Positions 8,257-17,022 of a stretch of DNA of 64,000 nt are shown here, one piece after another (the first letter of the stretch is position 1; each line of letters opens with the position of its first letter). Origin of the DNA: Candidatus Gastranaerophilales bacterium (GTDB lineage: Bacteria; Cyanobacteriota; Vampirovibrionia; Gastranaerophilales; Gastranaerophilaceae); the NCBI GenBank assembly GCA_944325875.1, contig CALVBU010000003.1:1-64000 (forward strand). Direction: 5' to 3'. The translations under genes and the position numbers were made by a program. A model generated the notes under the pieces. It had not been told where the DNA came from. It did no database searches and was given only the letters and a program-made list of their open reading frames with translations.

Positions 8257-9606
8257 ATGGATGAGACGGGCAATTTGACATTTAATTTATTTTTAATAGT
8301 CTTTTTACTATTTTCAAACGGTTTTTTTGTAGCTTCAGAATTTGCTATGGTAAAAGTTAGAAAAACCAGAATTGAACAATTAGTAAAAGAAGGTAACTTC
8401 AATGCAAAACTTGCACTGGAAGCTTTAAAAGATTTAGATAAATTTATCGCAGCCGTACAATTAGGTGTAACAATATCAAGTATCGGCTTAGGTTGGGTTG
8501 GAGAAGGAACTTTAGCTAGAATTATCGAACCGATATTTGCATTTTTACCTGGAATCAGCCAGAATATAGCGACTCATACTGTTTCGGTTTCAATCTCTTT
8601 CGCATTGATTACATTCTTACATGTTGTACTTGGTGAATTGATTCCAAAATCAATAGCACTGGAATATACAGAAAAAACTGCTCTTATCGTTGCTCGTCCA
8701 ATGCAATGGATTACAACAGTATTCAACCCTTTTATATGGTTGTTAAACGGATTTGGGAATTGGGTATTACAAATGTTTCATATCCCTCATTCTCATAAAG
8801 GTTCATTGGTTCATTCTACAGAAGAACTTGATATGTTGGTAAACGCAAGTTACGATGGCGGAGTGTTAAATGAGACTGAAAAAGATATGTTACACAACGT
8901 ATTTAAGTTCTCAGATTTAACAGCAAAACAGGTAATGATTCCACGCACAGATATGGTTTGTATTCCTGAAGATATGAGTTTTGAGGATTTAAATAACCTT
9001 GCAGCGGAAAGTCAATATACAAGATATCCTGTATACAGTGAAGATATTGACCATATTACAGGTCTAATCCACGTTAAAGATTTATACTCATTATCAATAA
9101 AAGGTCAAAAAGAACCAATCAAAGAACTTCTGAGAGAAGTTTTGCTTGTTCCTGAAACTATTACAATGGATAATCTTGTATTGGAATTCAAAAAAAGAAA
9201 AGGTCAAATGGCAATTGTAGTAGATGAATTCGGTGGAACATCAGGCCTAATAACTCTAGAAGATGTATTAGAAGAAATCTTTGGTGAAGTTCAAGATGAA
9301 TTTGATGAAGAAGAAGAATGCGATATTAAAGAAATTGAACCTAATAAATACATTGCAAATGCAATGATGAGATTAGATGAATTAGCTGAATTTTTTGAAA
9401 TTCCAAAAGAAGCTATTGATGACGACGATATTGATACAATAGCAGGATTAGTAGTAAAACTTCTAGGACGCATTGCAACCGTTGGAGATACTGCTCAATT
9501 TGAAAATTTAACATTCAGCGTAAAAGAAATTGATGGAGCAAGAATCACTAAATTAGAAATTGTAAAAAAGCCGATTGAAATAGAAGAAAAAGAGGACGAA
9601 CAATAG
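8257..9606 (+). CDS. CNNM/CorC-type membrane protein (DUF21-CBS-CorC)
   Basis: The protein has about 449 residues from the ATG at 8257, chosen over the in-frame ATG at 8188 because AAAGGA lies upstream and the product then begins just before the first membrane helix. The DUF21 transmembrane domain fills the first ~190 residues (VASEFAMVKVRKTRIEQL and GELIPKSIALEY are typical). A CBS pair follows (about 210-330, PRTDMVCIP to GGTSGLITLEDVLEEIFGE), then a CorC/HlyC C-terminal domain. The family is linked to Mg2+/Co2+ efflux and was once called hemolysin C-like. The gene is followed after 2 bases by the GT8 pair. Confidence 0.93.
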   Translation: MDETGNLTFNLFLIVFLLFSNGFFVASEFAMVKVRKTRIEQLVKEGNFNAKLALEALKDLDKFIAAVQLGVTISSIGLGWVGEGTLARIIEPIFAFLPGISQNIATHTVSVSISFALITFLHVVLGELIPKSIALEYTEKTALIVARPMQWITTVFNPFIWLLNGFGNWVLQMFHIPHSHKGSLVHSTEELDMLVNASYDGGVLNETEKDMLHNVFKFSDLTAKQVMIPRTDMVCIPEDMSFEDLNNLAAESQYTRYPVYSEDIDHITGLIHVKDLYSLSIKGQKEPIKELLREVLLVPETITMDNLVLEFKKRKGQMAIVVDEFGGTSGLITLEDVLEEIFGEVQDEFDEEEECDIKEIEPNKYIANAMMRLDELAEFFEIPKEAIDDDDIDTIAGLVVKLLGRIATVGDTAQFENLTFSVKEIDGARITKLEIVKKPIEIEEKEDEQ

Positions 9607-9608
9607 AA

Positions 9609-10604
9609 ATGATAAATATAGCACTCGGATTTGACAGCAATTTTGCACCTTATGCAGCTGTTACAATAAAATCAATTTTGCTACACAACAAAAATATTAA
9701 ATTCTATATTCTATATGACAATTTAAAACAAACTGATATAAACAAAATAGATAAACTAATACAAACTGGAGATAATTGCTCTGCAGAATGGATTGATATG
9801 AAAGGGAAATTTGATCACTTAAATGCAGGTGGTTGGAACTCAAAAAGCGTTTATTTCCCAGTAGCACTACCATCATTATGTCCTGATGATAGGATTTTAT
9901 TCTTGGATGCAGACATTATTGTAAATAATAGTCTTGAAGAAATCTATAATCAAGATTTAGAAGGATATTATCTTGCTGGAACCTTAGATTATGGAATTAT
10001 GTCAGAATTTAACAGCAATTCAAAAGTAACATCTCAAACCTGCGGTGGAGACATTCCTGCAAAAGATTATTTTAAAACAATTTTTGGATATACTGATATT
10101 AAAGATTTCGAAACTTACATAAATGGCGGGATTTTGCTATTAAATCTTAAAGCAATTCGAAATGATGATATAGAAAATAAAATGTATGAAGTTTTCAATA
10201 AAATAGACTTTGCCTTAAATGAACAAGATTGTTTTAATTATATAAGCAAAGGCAAAAAGAAACTTCTCCAAAACAAAGATGCAATACTTATTCTCAAAGA
10301 CTACGTAATCAAAGATATCCCAAATGATTACAAACAAGAATACATAAGTAATTGTGATCAAAATATCAATCATACAATTGTACATTTTATAAAAAAACCT
10401 TGGTTATATCCTGAAGAAAATATACCATATTCTAACGTTTTTCAAAAATTAAGAAACTTAACTCCATATAAATATTTTAGACATAGAAAAGAAATTTTTA
10501 AATTCAGACTTCATAAAAAAGCAAAATATTTTGTTTTATTCGGGCAGACTATATTTTCAGACAAAAAGAATACTAAAAATTTAATGGAGAGTAATCTTAA
10601 ATGA
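9609..10604 (+). CDS. GT8 family glycosyltransferase, copy 1
   Basis: A 331-residue GT-A fold transferase of family 8. The N-terminal INIALGFDSNFAPYAAVTIK is the nucleotide-sugar strand. The metal-binding DxD lies in ILFLDADIIV near residue 98. NGGILLLNL marks the acceptor-side helix, and IVHFIKKPW near 260 corresponds to the C-terminal HxxGxxKPW ligand motif, slightly altered. Such enzymes in outer-membrane bacteria commonly add glucose or galactose to LPS core. The stop codon overlaps the next gene's ATG by 4 bases, so the two copies are coupled. Confidence 0.92.
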   Translation: MINIALGFDSNFAPYAAVTIKSILLHNKNIKFYILYDNLKQTDINKIDKLIQTGDNCSAEWIDMKGKFDHLNAGGWNSKSVYFPVALPSLCPDDRILFLDADIIVNNSLEEIYNQDLEGYYLAGTLDYGIMSEFNSNSKVTSQTCGGDIPAKDYFKTIFGYTDIKDFETYINGGILLLNLKAIRNDDIENKMYEVFNKIDFALNEQDCFNYISKGKKKLLQNKDAILILKDYVIKDIPNDYKQEYISNCDQNINHTIVHFIKKPWLYPEENIPYSNVFQKLRNLTPYKYFRHRKEIFKFRLHKKAKYFVLFGQTIFSDKKNTKNLMESNLK

Positions 10605-11545
10605 TCAATATTGCATTAGGATTTGATAAGAATTTTGCAGCATACGCAGCAACAACAATTAAATCAATTCTATTACATAATAAAAATTTAAAATTTTATT
10701 TAATGCATGATAATCTACCAAAAGCTGATATAAAAAAAATCAGCAAAATGATAGAAGAACATAAAGAAGATTATCAATGGATTGATATGTCTGGAGAATT
10801 CGAAAATCTATTTACCGGTAATTGGAAATCTAAAACTCTTTATTTTCCATTAAAACTACCATCTATATGTGATGATAACAGAATACTATTTTTAGATGCA
10901 GACACATTTGTTTTAGATGATTTATCAACATTTTATAATCAAAACCTCGACGGATATTATTTAGCTGCTGTAAATGATTATGGAATGTTGAGCGACCTAA
11001 AAACTGATAATAGGCTCAAACTAGGCAATGAAACAGTTGATATCAAAGAGTATTTCCAAAAAATAAGGAAATGGAATAATACGGATATGCAAAGATATTT
11101 CAACAGCGGAATGCTTCTAATGAATTTAGATGAAATGCGCAAAAATAACGTTGAAGAACAAATGTTGGATAGCCTTAAATATAATCTTTTTGCATTCCCT
11201 GACCAAGATTGTATCAATTATGTATGCCATGATCATGTTAAAATAATCGAGCCAAAATATAATTTTATGGTTATTTTTAAATCAACATGGAACCGCTTAG
11301 ATGATGAATTCAAAGAAAAACTAATTCCATACAAAGAAGAACGAATTAGACCACTAATTGTTCACTATCTTTTAAAACCTTGGAAAAAACCTATGGATAA
11401 CCTTCCATTTTCTAAAGAATATAATCAAGTAAAACAATCAACTCCTTATAAAAACAAAATGACTAAACAAGAGATGTTCCAATTTAAAATAAGCAAAAAT
11501 GGAACGTACTTGCGCTTGTTTAATAAAACCATATTTGAACTATAA
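10601..11545 (+). CDS. GT8 family glycosyltransferase, copy 2
   Basis: A 314-residue paralogue of the preceding gene, similar throughout: INIALGFDKNFAAYAATTIK at the start, ILFLDADTFV with the DxD, NSGMLLMNL, and VHYLLKPW near the C-terminus. The two probably arose by tandem duplication and act on the same surface glycan in consecutive or alternative steps. The downstream intergenic region has no strong terminator. The substrate is unknown. Confidence 0.92.
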   Translation: MINIALGFDKNFAAYAATTIKSILLHNKNLKFYLMHDNLPKADIKKISKMIEEHKEDYQWIDMSGEFENLFTGNWKSKTLYFPLKLPSICDDNRILFLDADTFVLDDLSTFYNQNLDGYYLAAVNDYGMLSDLKTDNRLKLGNETVDIKEYFQKIRKWNNTDMQRYFNSGMLLMNLDEMRKNNVEEQMLDSLKYNLFAFPDQDCINYVCHDHVKIIEPKYNFMVIFKSTWNRLDDEFKEKLIPYKEERIRPLIVHYLLKPWKKPMDNLPFSKEYNQVKQSTPYKNKMTKQEMFQFKISKNGTYLRLFNKTIFEL

Positions 11546-11669
11546 AAGCATGGTCACCTCCACTACAAACTTTAGTAATTTAAAAACTTTTCCTCTTTTT
11601 AAATGATGTGACAAAACCCAGATGTTATAGAATAGAATTGTAAAGAAATTTTAACAATTGGGTAATTTA

Positions 11670-12497
11670 ATGAATCAGACTTTTGATTTTACATCATACA
11701 ACAATATAAAAAGGCTTTCAGAAGATGAACTGATTGCACTATGGGGAGAATACTTCAAAGATAAAAACAATAAAGAAGTAAGAGATACTCTTATTGTTCA
11801 ATACATCTACTTGATTCGTTATGTAGTAGGTAGAGTAAAAGTTACCCTCCCTTCAACCATATCAATAGAAGATATCGCTGGATATGGAGTGGAAGGGCTT
11901 ATAAATGCTATTGAAAGATACTCTCCACAAAAGAATACAAGATTTGAAACTTACGCTCTTATTAGAATAAGAGGGGCAATTTTAGATAAAATCCGTTCCG
12001 AAGATTTTCTTCCAAGAAGTGTAAGAAAAAAATTAAAAGAAATAAAAAATGCGCAAGAAGAATTAAAGCAGACTCTAGGCAGAATGCCAACCACTGCTGA
12101 AGTTGCACAATACTTAGATATGGATGCAGAAAAAGTAACACAAATACTTTCTGAAGATGCTACAATGACATCCATCTATGACAAAAAAGGAAACACTGAC
12201 GACAGCGTCGAAATCATAGACACCATTCAAGATACGCACAAACTTAATCCACAAGAACAAATGGAAGAAAAGAATGTAAAACAAGAATTAGAAAGAGCAC
12301 TCAAAAGACTTCCTGAAAGAGAACGTATCATAATGGTTTTGTATTATCAAGAAAACATGACATTAAAAGAGATTGGAGCAACGATAAATATGTCAGAATC
12401 AAGAGTATGCCAGTTACATGCACAAGCTATTATGAAATTGAAAAATATCTTGAGCGAAAACCGTACATCTCGTATGCGCCAAAGTATTATCGCGTAA
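11670..12497 (+). CDS. FliA/WhiG-type sigma factor
   Basis: The protein has about 275 residues with the full alternative-sigma layout. Region 2 contains EDIAGYGVEGLINAIERYSP and RFETYALIRIRGAILDKIR, region 3 contains GRMPTTAEVAQYLDMD, and region 4 contains LPERERIIMVLYYQENM with the HTH LKEIGATINMSESRVCQLHA. This is the flagellar/sporulation FliA-WhiG-SigB group. The ATG at 11670 is taken as start; a TTG at 11658 in the same frame is possible because AAAGAAA precedes it. No flagellar genes are in the window. It is convergent with an OmpA-like gene, overlapping it by 11 bases. Confidence 0.93.
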   Translation: MNQTFDFTSYNNIKRLSEDELIALWGEYFKDKNNKEVRDTLIVQYIYLIRYVVGRVKVTLPSTISIEDIAGYGVEGLINAIERYSPQKNTRFETYALIRIRGAILDKIRSEDFLPRSVRKKLKEIKNAQEELKQTLGRMPTTAEVAQYLDMDAEKVTQILSEDATMTSIYDKKGNTDDSVEIIDTIQDTHKLNPQEQMEEKNVKQELERALKRLPERERIIMVLYYQENMTLKEIGATINMSESRVCQLHAQAIMKLKNILSENRTSRMRQSIIA

Positions 12498-13083
12498 CAT
12501 CATAATCAAAAATAACAAAATCTACTCGTTTATCACGAAAACCTTTTTGCGATACATTATCTTTAAATGGCATAATTTCACCAAATCCTAATGGAAAAAC
12601 TCTTGCAGAGCTTATTTTCCCAACTTTTACAATATAATCAGCAATTCTATTAGCTCTTGCAATAGATAACTCCCAATCGTATGAATAAATACTATCCGCC
12701 GACAAAACTTCATCGGTATGGCTTTCTATCACACAATCATTATCATATTTTTGCAAAACATAAATTATTCTGTTTAAAATATCTTTCCCTGATGCTTTTA
12801 TCAAATATTTCTCTGGAGAAAAAAACTCCTCCTCTGCAATACTCAAAACCAGCCCCCTTGGAACTTTTGTATACATAATTGTATCTTTCTGAGGCAATAC
12901 AGTAGTAAATGAATTTTGAATTTGATTAATTTTTGAATCTAGACTAGTGCTCAAATACAGACTTTCTAAAGCCTGTACATTAATACCAGAAAATAATAAA
13001 ACTATAAATGTAACGAGAAAAACAAAGAAGCCTTTCAAAATCCACGACCTTTCAGGGTATATTATTTCCTGAAAGGTCGTCAT
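12487..13083 (-). CDS. OmpA/MotB-type peptidoglycan-associated protein
   Basis: The 198-residue protein has one hydrophobic segment (about residues 17-35) and a C-terminal OmpA-like domain (about 75-195). The domain shows VIESHTDEV, the ELSIARANRIADYI helix and RVFPLGFGE, followed by DKRVDFVIF; these correspond to the peptidoglycan-binding core of OmpA, Pal and MotB. A single membrane anchor with little else suggests a periplasmic cell-wall tether. Its first 14 codons form a 13-bp inverted repeat. A TTG start at codon 17 (giving MKGFFVF, a good signal-peptide start) is an alternative. The gene follows the M16 homologue by 19 bases. Confidence 0.82.
   Translation of the reverse strand: MTTFQEIIYPERSWILKGFFVFLVTFIVLLFSGINVQALESLYLSTSLDSKINQIQNSFTTVLPQKDTIMYTKVPRGLVLSIAEEEFFSPEKYLIKASGKDILNRIIYVLQKYDNDCVIESHTDEVLSADSIYSYDWELSIARANRIADYIVKVGKISSARVFPLGFGEIMPFKDNVSQKGFRDKRVDFVIFDYDVTR
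13044..13080. repeat. 13-bp perfect inverted repeat at the start of the OmpA-like gene
   Basis: ACGACCTTTCAGG (13044-13056) and CCTGAAAGGTCGT (13068-13080) flank an 11-base AT-rich loop, immediately after the annotated start codon. In RNA it forms a strong hairpin that would hold GAAAGG, the likely ribosome site of the alternative TTG start. No T-run follows, so a terminator is less likely. Confidence 0.75.
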
Positions 13084-13102
13084 AAACTATTACCTAATAT
13101 GG

Positions 13103-14317
13103 TTAAGGCTTTAGAACTGATAAGACATAATTATCATTAAAATATTTTTTAGCACAATCTTGAATTTGTTCAGCAGTCACTTTTAAGATTTTATCCTTTA
13201 ATTTTTCATTAAAATCAAAACCTAAGCCCTGAATACCGTGATGTGCAATCAAACAAGCTTGCTGACTATTAGTTTCTTGCATAAACGCCCATTTGCCAAT
13301 AATATTATTTTTAGCATTATGCAATTCTTCATCACCTACAAGAACATTTTTAATCTTATCAATCTCTTCTTTAAATCCTGCAAGAGAAACTTCGATATTT
13401 TTAGGTTCAGTTGCAATATAAATTGAAAAATTACCACACAAATCAAAAGGTTCAAAAGAACTTCTTACAACATAAGCTAACCCTTTCTTATCTCTTAATT
13501 CTAAGAAAAGTCTTGAAGAAAGCCCTGAAGCTCCAAGAATTATATTTAAAAGAACTAGTGCAGGATAATCTTCTGACAAATAAGTCGGCACAATCCATCC
13601 TTGAAGGATATGAGCCTGATTAGCATCAGGTTTTATAATTTCAGCAGTTTTCTTTTCATTTAAAATAGGTATATCTTTTTCAGAGTCAATTTGAACAGAC
13701 TCAGGTAATGTACCTAAATTTTGCTCTAAATCTGAACTAATATCATCAAAATCTAAATCCCCAACAAAAGTTAACACCTTTCTACTTTCATTTATAATCT
13801 TATTATAAGCGTCAACTACATCTTCTTTTTTTATATTTTGGGCATTTTCAAGAATTTTTGTATAAGTGTTGCCGTATGGATGATTTTCAAACATAGTTCT
13901 ATAATAAGCATCCGAAACTTTTCCTCGAGGAGAATCAAGTTCAGCAACAATCTCACCTGTCATTTTGGCAAGCTCTTTTTCACATTCATCAAACGTAGAA
14001 TTTTTAATAATATCAGTCATTATTTCCAGAGCTTTTGAAAAATCTTCATTCAAGCAAAGAAAACGAAACCTTAAATAATCCTGTTTTAAATCTACAGAAA
14101 ACTCAATTGCATACGCATCCAATTCTTCAGCAATCTGCTGTGCTGAACGAGTTTTTGTTCCTTGCATAAATAATCTAGCCATAAGTGCGTGAATACCTGC
14201 TGATTTTTCAGGCTCTTCTATCGTAAAATTTAGACATAACGCAACTCGTGGAGTGTTTTTATTTCTCTTATAAAAGAATTCTGTATTGTTTTTAAGTTTA
14301 GTAATTTTGCTTTCCAT
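13103..14317 (-). CDS. M16 family peptidase homologue lacking the zinc motif
   Basis: The 404-residue protein has the two-lobed M16 layout: an N-terminal lobe with RLFMQGTKTRSAQQIAEELD and a C-terminal lobe with SSRLFLELRDKKGLAYVV. The inverted zinc motif HxxEH expected just before the FxGT signature is replaced. Aligned back from QGT, the residues read A-L-M-A-R, so both histidines and the glutamate are lost. The GLAYVV/R-S-S-F region typical of the alpha (R/Y) subunit is kept. It is therefore probably the non-catalytic partner of a two-subunit M16 peptidase encoded elsewhere. A promoter at 14339-14367 drives it, with a GGAGAGA ribosome site. Confidence 0.88.
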   Translation of the reverse strand: MESKITKLKNNTEFFYKRNKNTPRVALCLNFTIEEPEKSAGIHALMARLFMQGTKTRSAQQIAEELDAYAIEFSVDLKQDYLRFRFLCLNEDFSKALEIMTDIIKNSTFDECEKELAKMTGEIVAELDSPRGKVSDAYYRTMFENHPYGNTYTKILENAQNIKKEDVVDAYNKIINESRKVLTFVGDLDFDDISSDLEQNLGTLPESVQIDSEKDIPILNEKKTAEIIKPDANQAHILQGWIVPTYLSEDYPALVLLNIILGASGLSSRLFLELRDKKGLAYVVRSSFEPFDLCGNFSIYIATEPKNIEVSLAGFKEEIDKIKNVLVGDEELHNAKNNIIGKWAFMQETNSQQACLIAHHGIQGLGFDFNEKLKDKILKVTAEQIQDCAKKYFNDNYVLSVLKP

Positions 14318-14338
14318 AAAACTCTCTCCTATAGGTGA

Positions 14339-14367
14339 ATTTTAGCACAGTAAGGCTAAAATTACAA
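14339..14367 (-). promoter_or_regulatory. Promoter of the M16 homologue
   Basis: On the minus strand TTGTAA (14362-14367) and TAAAAT (14339-14344) are spaced by 17 bases. They lie back to back with the kdsA promoter, with only 10 bases between the two -35 boxes. Confidence 0.6.
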
Positions 14368-14377
14368 TCATATATGC

Positions 14378-14406
14378 TTGCACTTGGAAATTCTTACTGC
14401 TATAAT
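14378..14406 (+). promoter_or_regulatory. kdsA operon promoter
   Basis: TTGCAC (14378-14383) and TATAAT (14401-14406) are spaced by exactly 17 bases, close to the sigma70 consensus. The expected transcription start, about 7 bases after the -10 box, falls on the ATG at 14413, which predicts a leaderless transcript. Confidence 0.8.
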
Positions 14407-14412
14407 AATCGT

Positions 14413-15234
14413 ATGAATATGAAGAGAATTAAATTAAGAGACTTTGAAATCGGCGGCGATAAACTGACAATACTTGCAGGTCCTTGCGCAATCGAAAGTC
14501 AAGATATTTTAAATAAAACAGCAGAAAAACTAAAAGCTATTACACAAAAATTAGATATTAATTTTGTGTTCAAGTCATCTTTTGACAAAGCAAATCGTTC
14601 TTCCATAACTTCTTATAGAGGTCCTGGAATGGAAAACGGATTAGAAATGCTTTCAAAAGTAAAAAAAGAATTTGACTTACCGATAGTAACGGATATTCAT
14701 ACTCCTGACCAGGCTTCACCTGTAGCAGAAGTTGCGGATATAATACAGATACCTGCATTTTTATGCAGACAAACGGATTTACTTGTAGCTGCTGCAAGAA
14801 CCGGCAGAATTGTTAATATAAAAAAAGGACAATTTCTAGCTCCTGAACAAATGGGTCCATTAATTAAAAAAGTAGAAGATAGCGGCAATCATAATATTTT
14901 ATTAACAGATAGAGGCACCTCATTTGGCTATAACAATTTAGTAGTGGATTTTAGAGGTATTCCTATTATGCAAAGCTTTGGATACCCTGTAGTTTTTGAT
15001 GCTACTCACAGCGTTCAACTTCCTGGTGCAAACGGATGCTCATCTGGCGGGGATAGAAGATTTGTACCAACATTAGCAAAAGCTGCAATGGCTGTTGGCG
15101 CAAATGTCTTATTCTTTGAAATTCACCCAGATCCAGATTCTGCACTATGCGATGGACCGAATATGGTGGCTCTAGATGATGCAGAAGCTCTATTTAAAAA
15201 ATGCAAAGATATATTTGAGCTTATAAGGAGCTAA
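14413..15234 (+). CDS. kdsA: 3-deoxy-8-phosphooctulonate synthase (KdsA)
   Basis: A protein of about 273 residues that condenses arabinose-5-phosphate with phosphoenolpyruvate to Kdo-8-phosphate for LPS inner core. Family hallmarks are LAGPCAIES near the N-terminus, FKSSFDKANRSS, GLEMLSKVKKEFDLPIVTDIH, NIKKGQFLAP, LLTDRGTSFGYNNLVVDFR and FDATHSVQLPG. The ATG at 14413 (or the in-frame ATG at 14419) is chosen because the upstream promoter ends at 14406; the longer reading from 14335 would contain the promoter and gives an unrelated extension. There is no room for a ribosome binding site. It is first in an operon with an MBL hydrolase and pheS. Confidence 0.96.
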   Translation: MNMKRIKLRDFEIGGDKLTILAGPCAIESQDILNKTAEKLKAITQKLDINFVFKSSFDKANRSSITSYRGPGMENGLEMLSKVKKEFDLPIVTDIHTPDQASPVAEVADIIQIPAFLCRQTDLLVAAARTGRIVNIKKGQFLAPEQMGPLIKKVEDSGNHNILLTDRGTSFGYNNLVVDFRGIPIMQSFGYPVVFDATHSVQLPGANGCSSGGDRRFVPTLAKAAMAVGANVLFFEIHPDPDSALCDGPNMVALDDAEALFKKCKDIFELIRS

Positions 15235-15236
15235 TT

Positions 15237-15872
15237 ATGATTATAAAAACTTATATAGCCGGACCATTTGATGCAAATAATTATCTTGTAATAGACAGAG
15301 ACTCTAGAGAAGCTGTTTTAATTGATTGTTCTGATTTTAAGCAAGAAATTATAGATGAAATCAGAAATAATAATATTAATTTAAAATATATTCTCATTAC
15401 TCACGGACACTTCGATCATGTTCTCGGCATCAATAGAATGAAAAAAGAACTTAATGCTGAAGTAATAGCTCCTGCAGAAGATTTAATTTTAATAGAAAAT
15501 ATAAATGACCACGCAAGATTTTTTGGTCAAGAAATAATAGATATACCTACTCACGACAAAACTTACGATGACGGTATTGATTTAAGAATAGGTAAACACG
15601 AAATTGAAGTAATAAGAACTCCCGGACATACAGAAGGCGGAGTTTCCTTGTTAATTGGTAGAAACCTGTTCTCAGGAGATACATTATTTAAAGATAGTTT
15701 TGGCAGAACAGATTTATATGGTGGAAATTCAACAAAACTTATAAACAGTATTGTCTATGAATTATTCAAATTACCGGATAACACAATAGTTTATCCAGGT
15801 CATGGAAATTCTACAACTATTGAATATGAAAAATTACACAACGACATAATGCATTATGTAAAAAGAGGATAA
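15237..15872 (+). CDS. MBL-fold hydrolase, glyoxalase II-like
   Basis: A 211-residue metallo-beta-lactamase-fold enzyme with THGHFDH (HxHxDH) near residue 60, TPGHTEGG near 132, SGDTLF near 148 and YPGHG near 184, all the ligands for two metals. Small proteins of this kind hydrolyse thioesters such as S-lactoylglutathione or related adducts; without the glyoxalase II C-terminal domain the substrate is open. Two bases separate it from kdsA and two from pheS, so it is cotranscribed. Confidence 0.92.
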   Translation: MIIKTYIAGPFDANNYLVIDRDSREAVLIDCSDFKQEIIDEIRNNNINLKYILITHGHFDHVLGINRMKKELNAEVIAPAEDLILIENINDHARFFGQEIIDIPTHDKTYDDGIDLRIGKHEIEVIRTPGHTEGGVSLLIGRNLFSGDTLFKDSFGRTDLYGGNSTKLINSIVYELFKLPDNTIVYPGHGNSTTIEYEKLHNDIMHYVKRG

Positions 15873-15874
15873 AA

Positions 15875-16909
15875 ATGAAAGAACAACTGGAAAAAATTTA
15901 CGCAAGCGCGAATGAAGATTTAGAAAAAGCAAAATCTATAAGTGATTTAGACGAAATAAGAGCGAAATATTTAAGCAGAAAAGGCGAATTCAACGAAATT
16001 AAGAAAAACCTTAAAAACTTATCTGATGAAGATAAAAGAATTGTAGGTTCGCTTGCAAATGAAATTACCAGAAAGCTTGAAACCTCAATTCAAGAAAAGC
16101 ATAATGAATTTTATAAAAAAGAACTTGATGAAAAATTAGCAAAAGAACGCATTGATGTAACATTGCCTGGAAAATTTGTTCCAAGAGGCAAAGTTCACCC
16201 AATTACTTCTACAACCAATGAAATCGTAGCAAGCTTACAAAGTCTAGGTTTTTCAGTTGTACCTGACGCACTATCTCCTGAAGTTGAAACAGAGTACTTT
16301 AACTTTGATATGTTAAATGTACCAAAAGATCACCCAGCAAGAGATGTGCAGGATACATTCTACACACTTAATGCAAAAAATGTTGTTCTAAGAAGCCAAA
16401 CTTCAGGGGCTCAAATTCACGTTATGGAAGAACAAAAACCACCTATTAGAATAATTGCACCGGGAAGAGTTTACAGAAATGAAAACATAAATGCACGTAA
16501 AAATAACTTCTTCCATCAAATTGAAGGTCTTTATGTAGACAAAGATATTACATTTGGGGATTTGAAAGGTGTATTAAACGAATTTATAAGAATTTATTTT
16601 GGAGCAAGCAGACCTACAAGATTTAGAAGCAGCTTCTTCCCATTTACAGAACCTTCAGCAGAAGTTGATGTACAATGCATTATGTGTGAAGGCAAGGGCT
16701 GTCGTACATGTTCCGGTACAGGCTGGTTAGAAATCTTAGGATGCGGAATGGTAGATCCTAACGTACTAAGAGGTGTGGGAATCGATCCTGAAATTTATAC
16801 AGGATTTGCATTCGGAATGGGCGTCGAAAGGCTTGCAATGCTAAAATACGCTATTGATGATATAAGATTATTCTTCAATAACGATGTTAGATTCCTAAAA
16901 CAATTCTAA
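15875..16909 (+). CDS. pheS: Phenylalanine-tRNA ligase alpha subunit
   Basis: The 344-residue catalytic subunit of the class II PheRS. An N-terminal coiled coil (about 1-90) for tRNA binding is followed by the catalytic core with motif 2 (APGRVYRNENINARKNNFFHQ), FPFTEPSAEVDV, a CxxC-type insert (CIMCEGKGCRTC) and motif 3 GFAFGMGVERLAML. Length and motifs are normal. pheT is not in the window, which is notable because the two subunits are often adjacent; here pheS ends the kdsA operon and a strong terminator follows. Confidence 0.98.
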   Translation: MKEQLEKIYASANEDLEKAKSISDLDEIRAKYLSRKGEFNEIKKNLKNLSDEDKRIVGSLANEITRKLETSIQEKHNEFYKKELDEKLAKERIDVTLPGKFVPRGKVHPITSTTNEIVASLQSLGFSVVPDALSPEVETEYFNFDMLNVPKDHPARDVQDTFYTLNAKNVVLRSQTSGAQIHVMEEQKPPIRIIAPGRVYRNENINARKNNFFHQIEGLYVDKDITFGDLKGVLNEFIRIYFGASRPTRFRSSFFPFTEPSAEVDVQCIMCEGKGCRTCSGTGWLEILGCGMVDPNVLRGVGIDPEIYTGFAFGMGVERLAMLKYAIDDIRLFFNNDVRFLKQF

Positions 16910-16930
16910 ATCTAAACTAAATTTAAAATG

Positions 16931-16965
16931 AAGACGATTATCTTTGGAGATAATCGTCTTTTATT
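16931..16965 (+). terminator. Terminator of the kdsA-pheS operon
   Basis: A perfect 13-bp stem (AAGACGATTATCT / AGATAATCGTCTT) with a TTGG loop is followed by TTATTT. It lies 22 bases after the pheS stop. Confidence 0.9.
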
Positions 16966-17022
16966 TGCCAGTTATTACCAATTAGAACTTCAGCATAAAT
17001 ATAAGGTATGTGCTACGAAAAA

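Noticed and set aside
11658-11672. TTG at 11658 as the sigma factor start
   Set aside because: It cannot be excluded, but the ATG 12 bases later is the more usual start; neither has a strong ribosome site.
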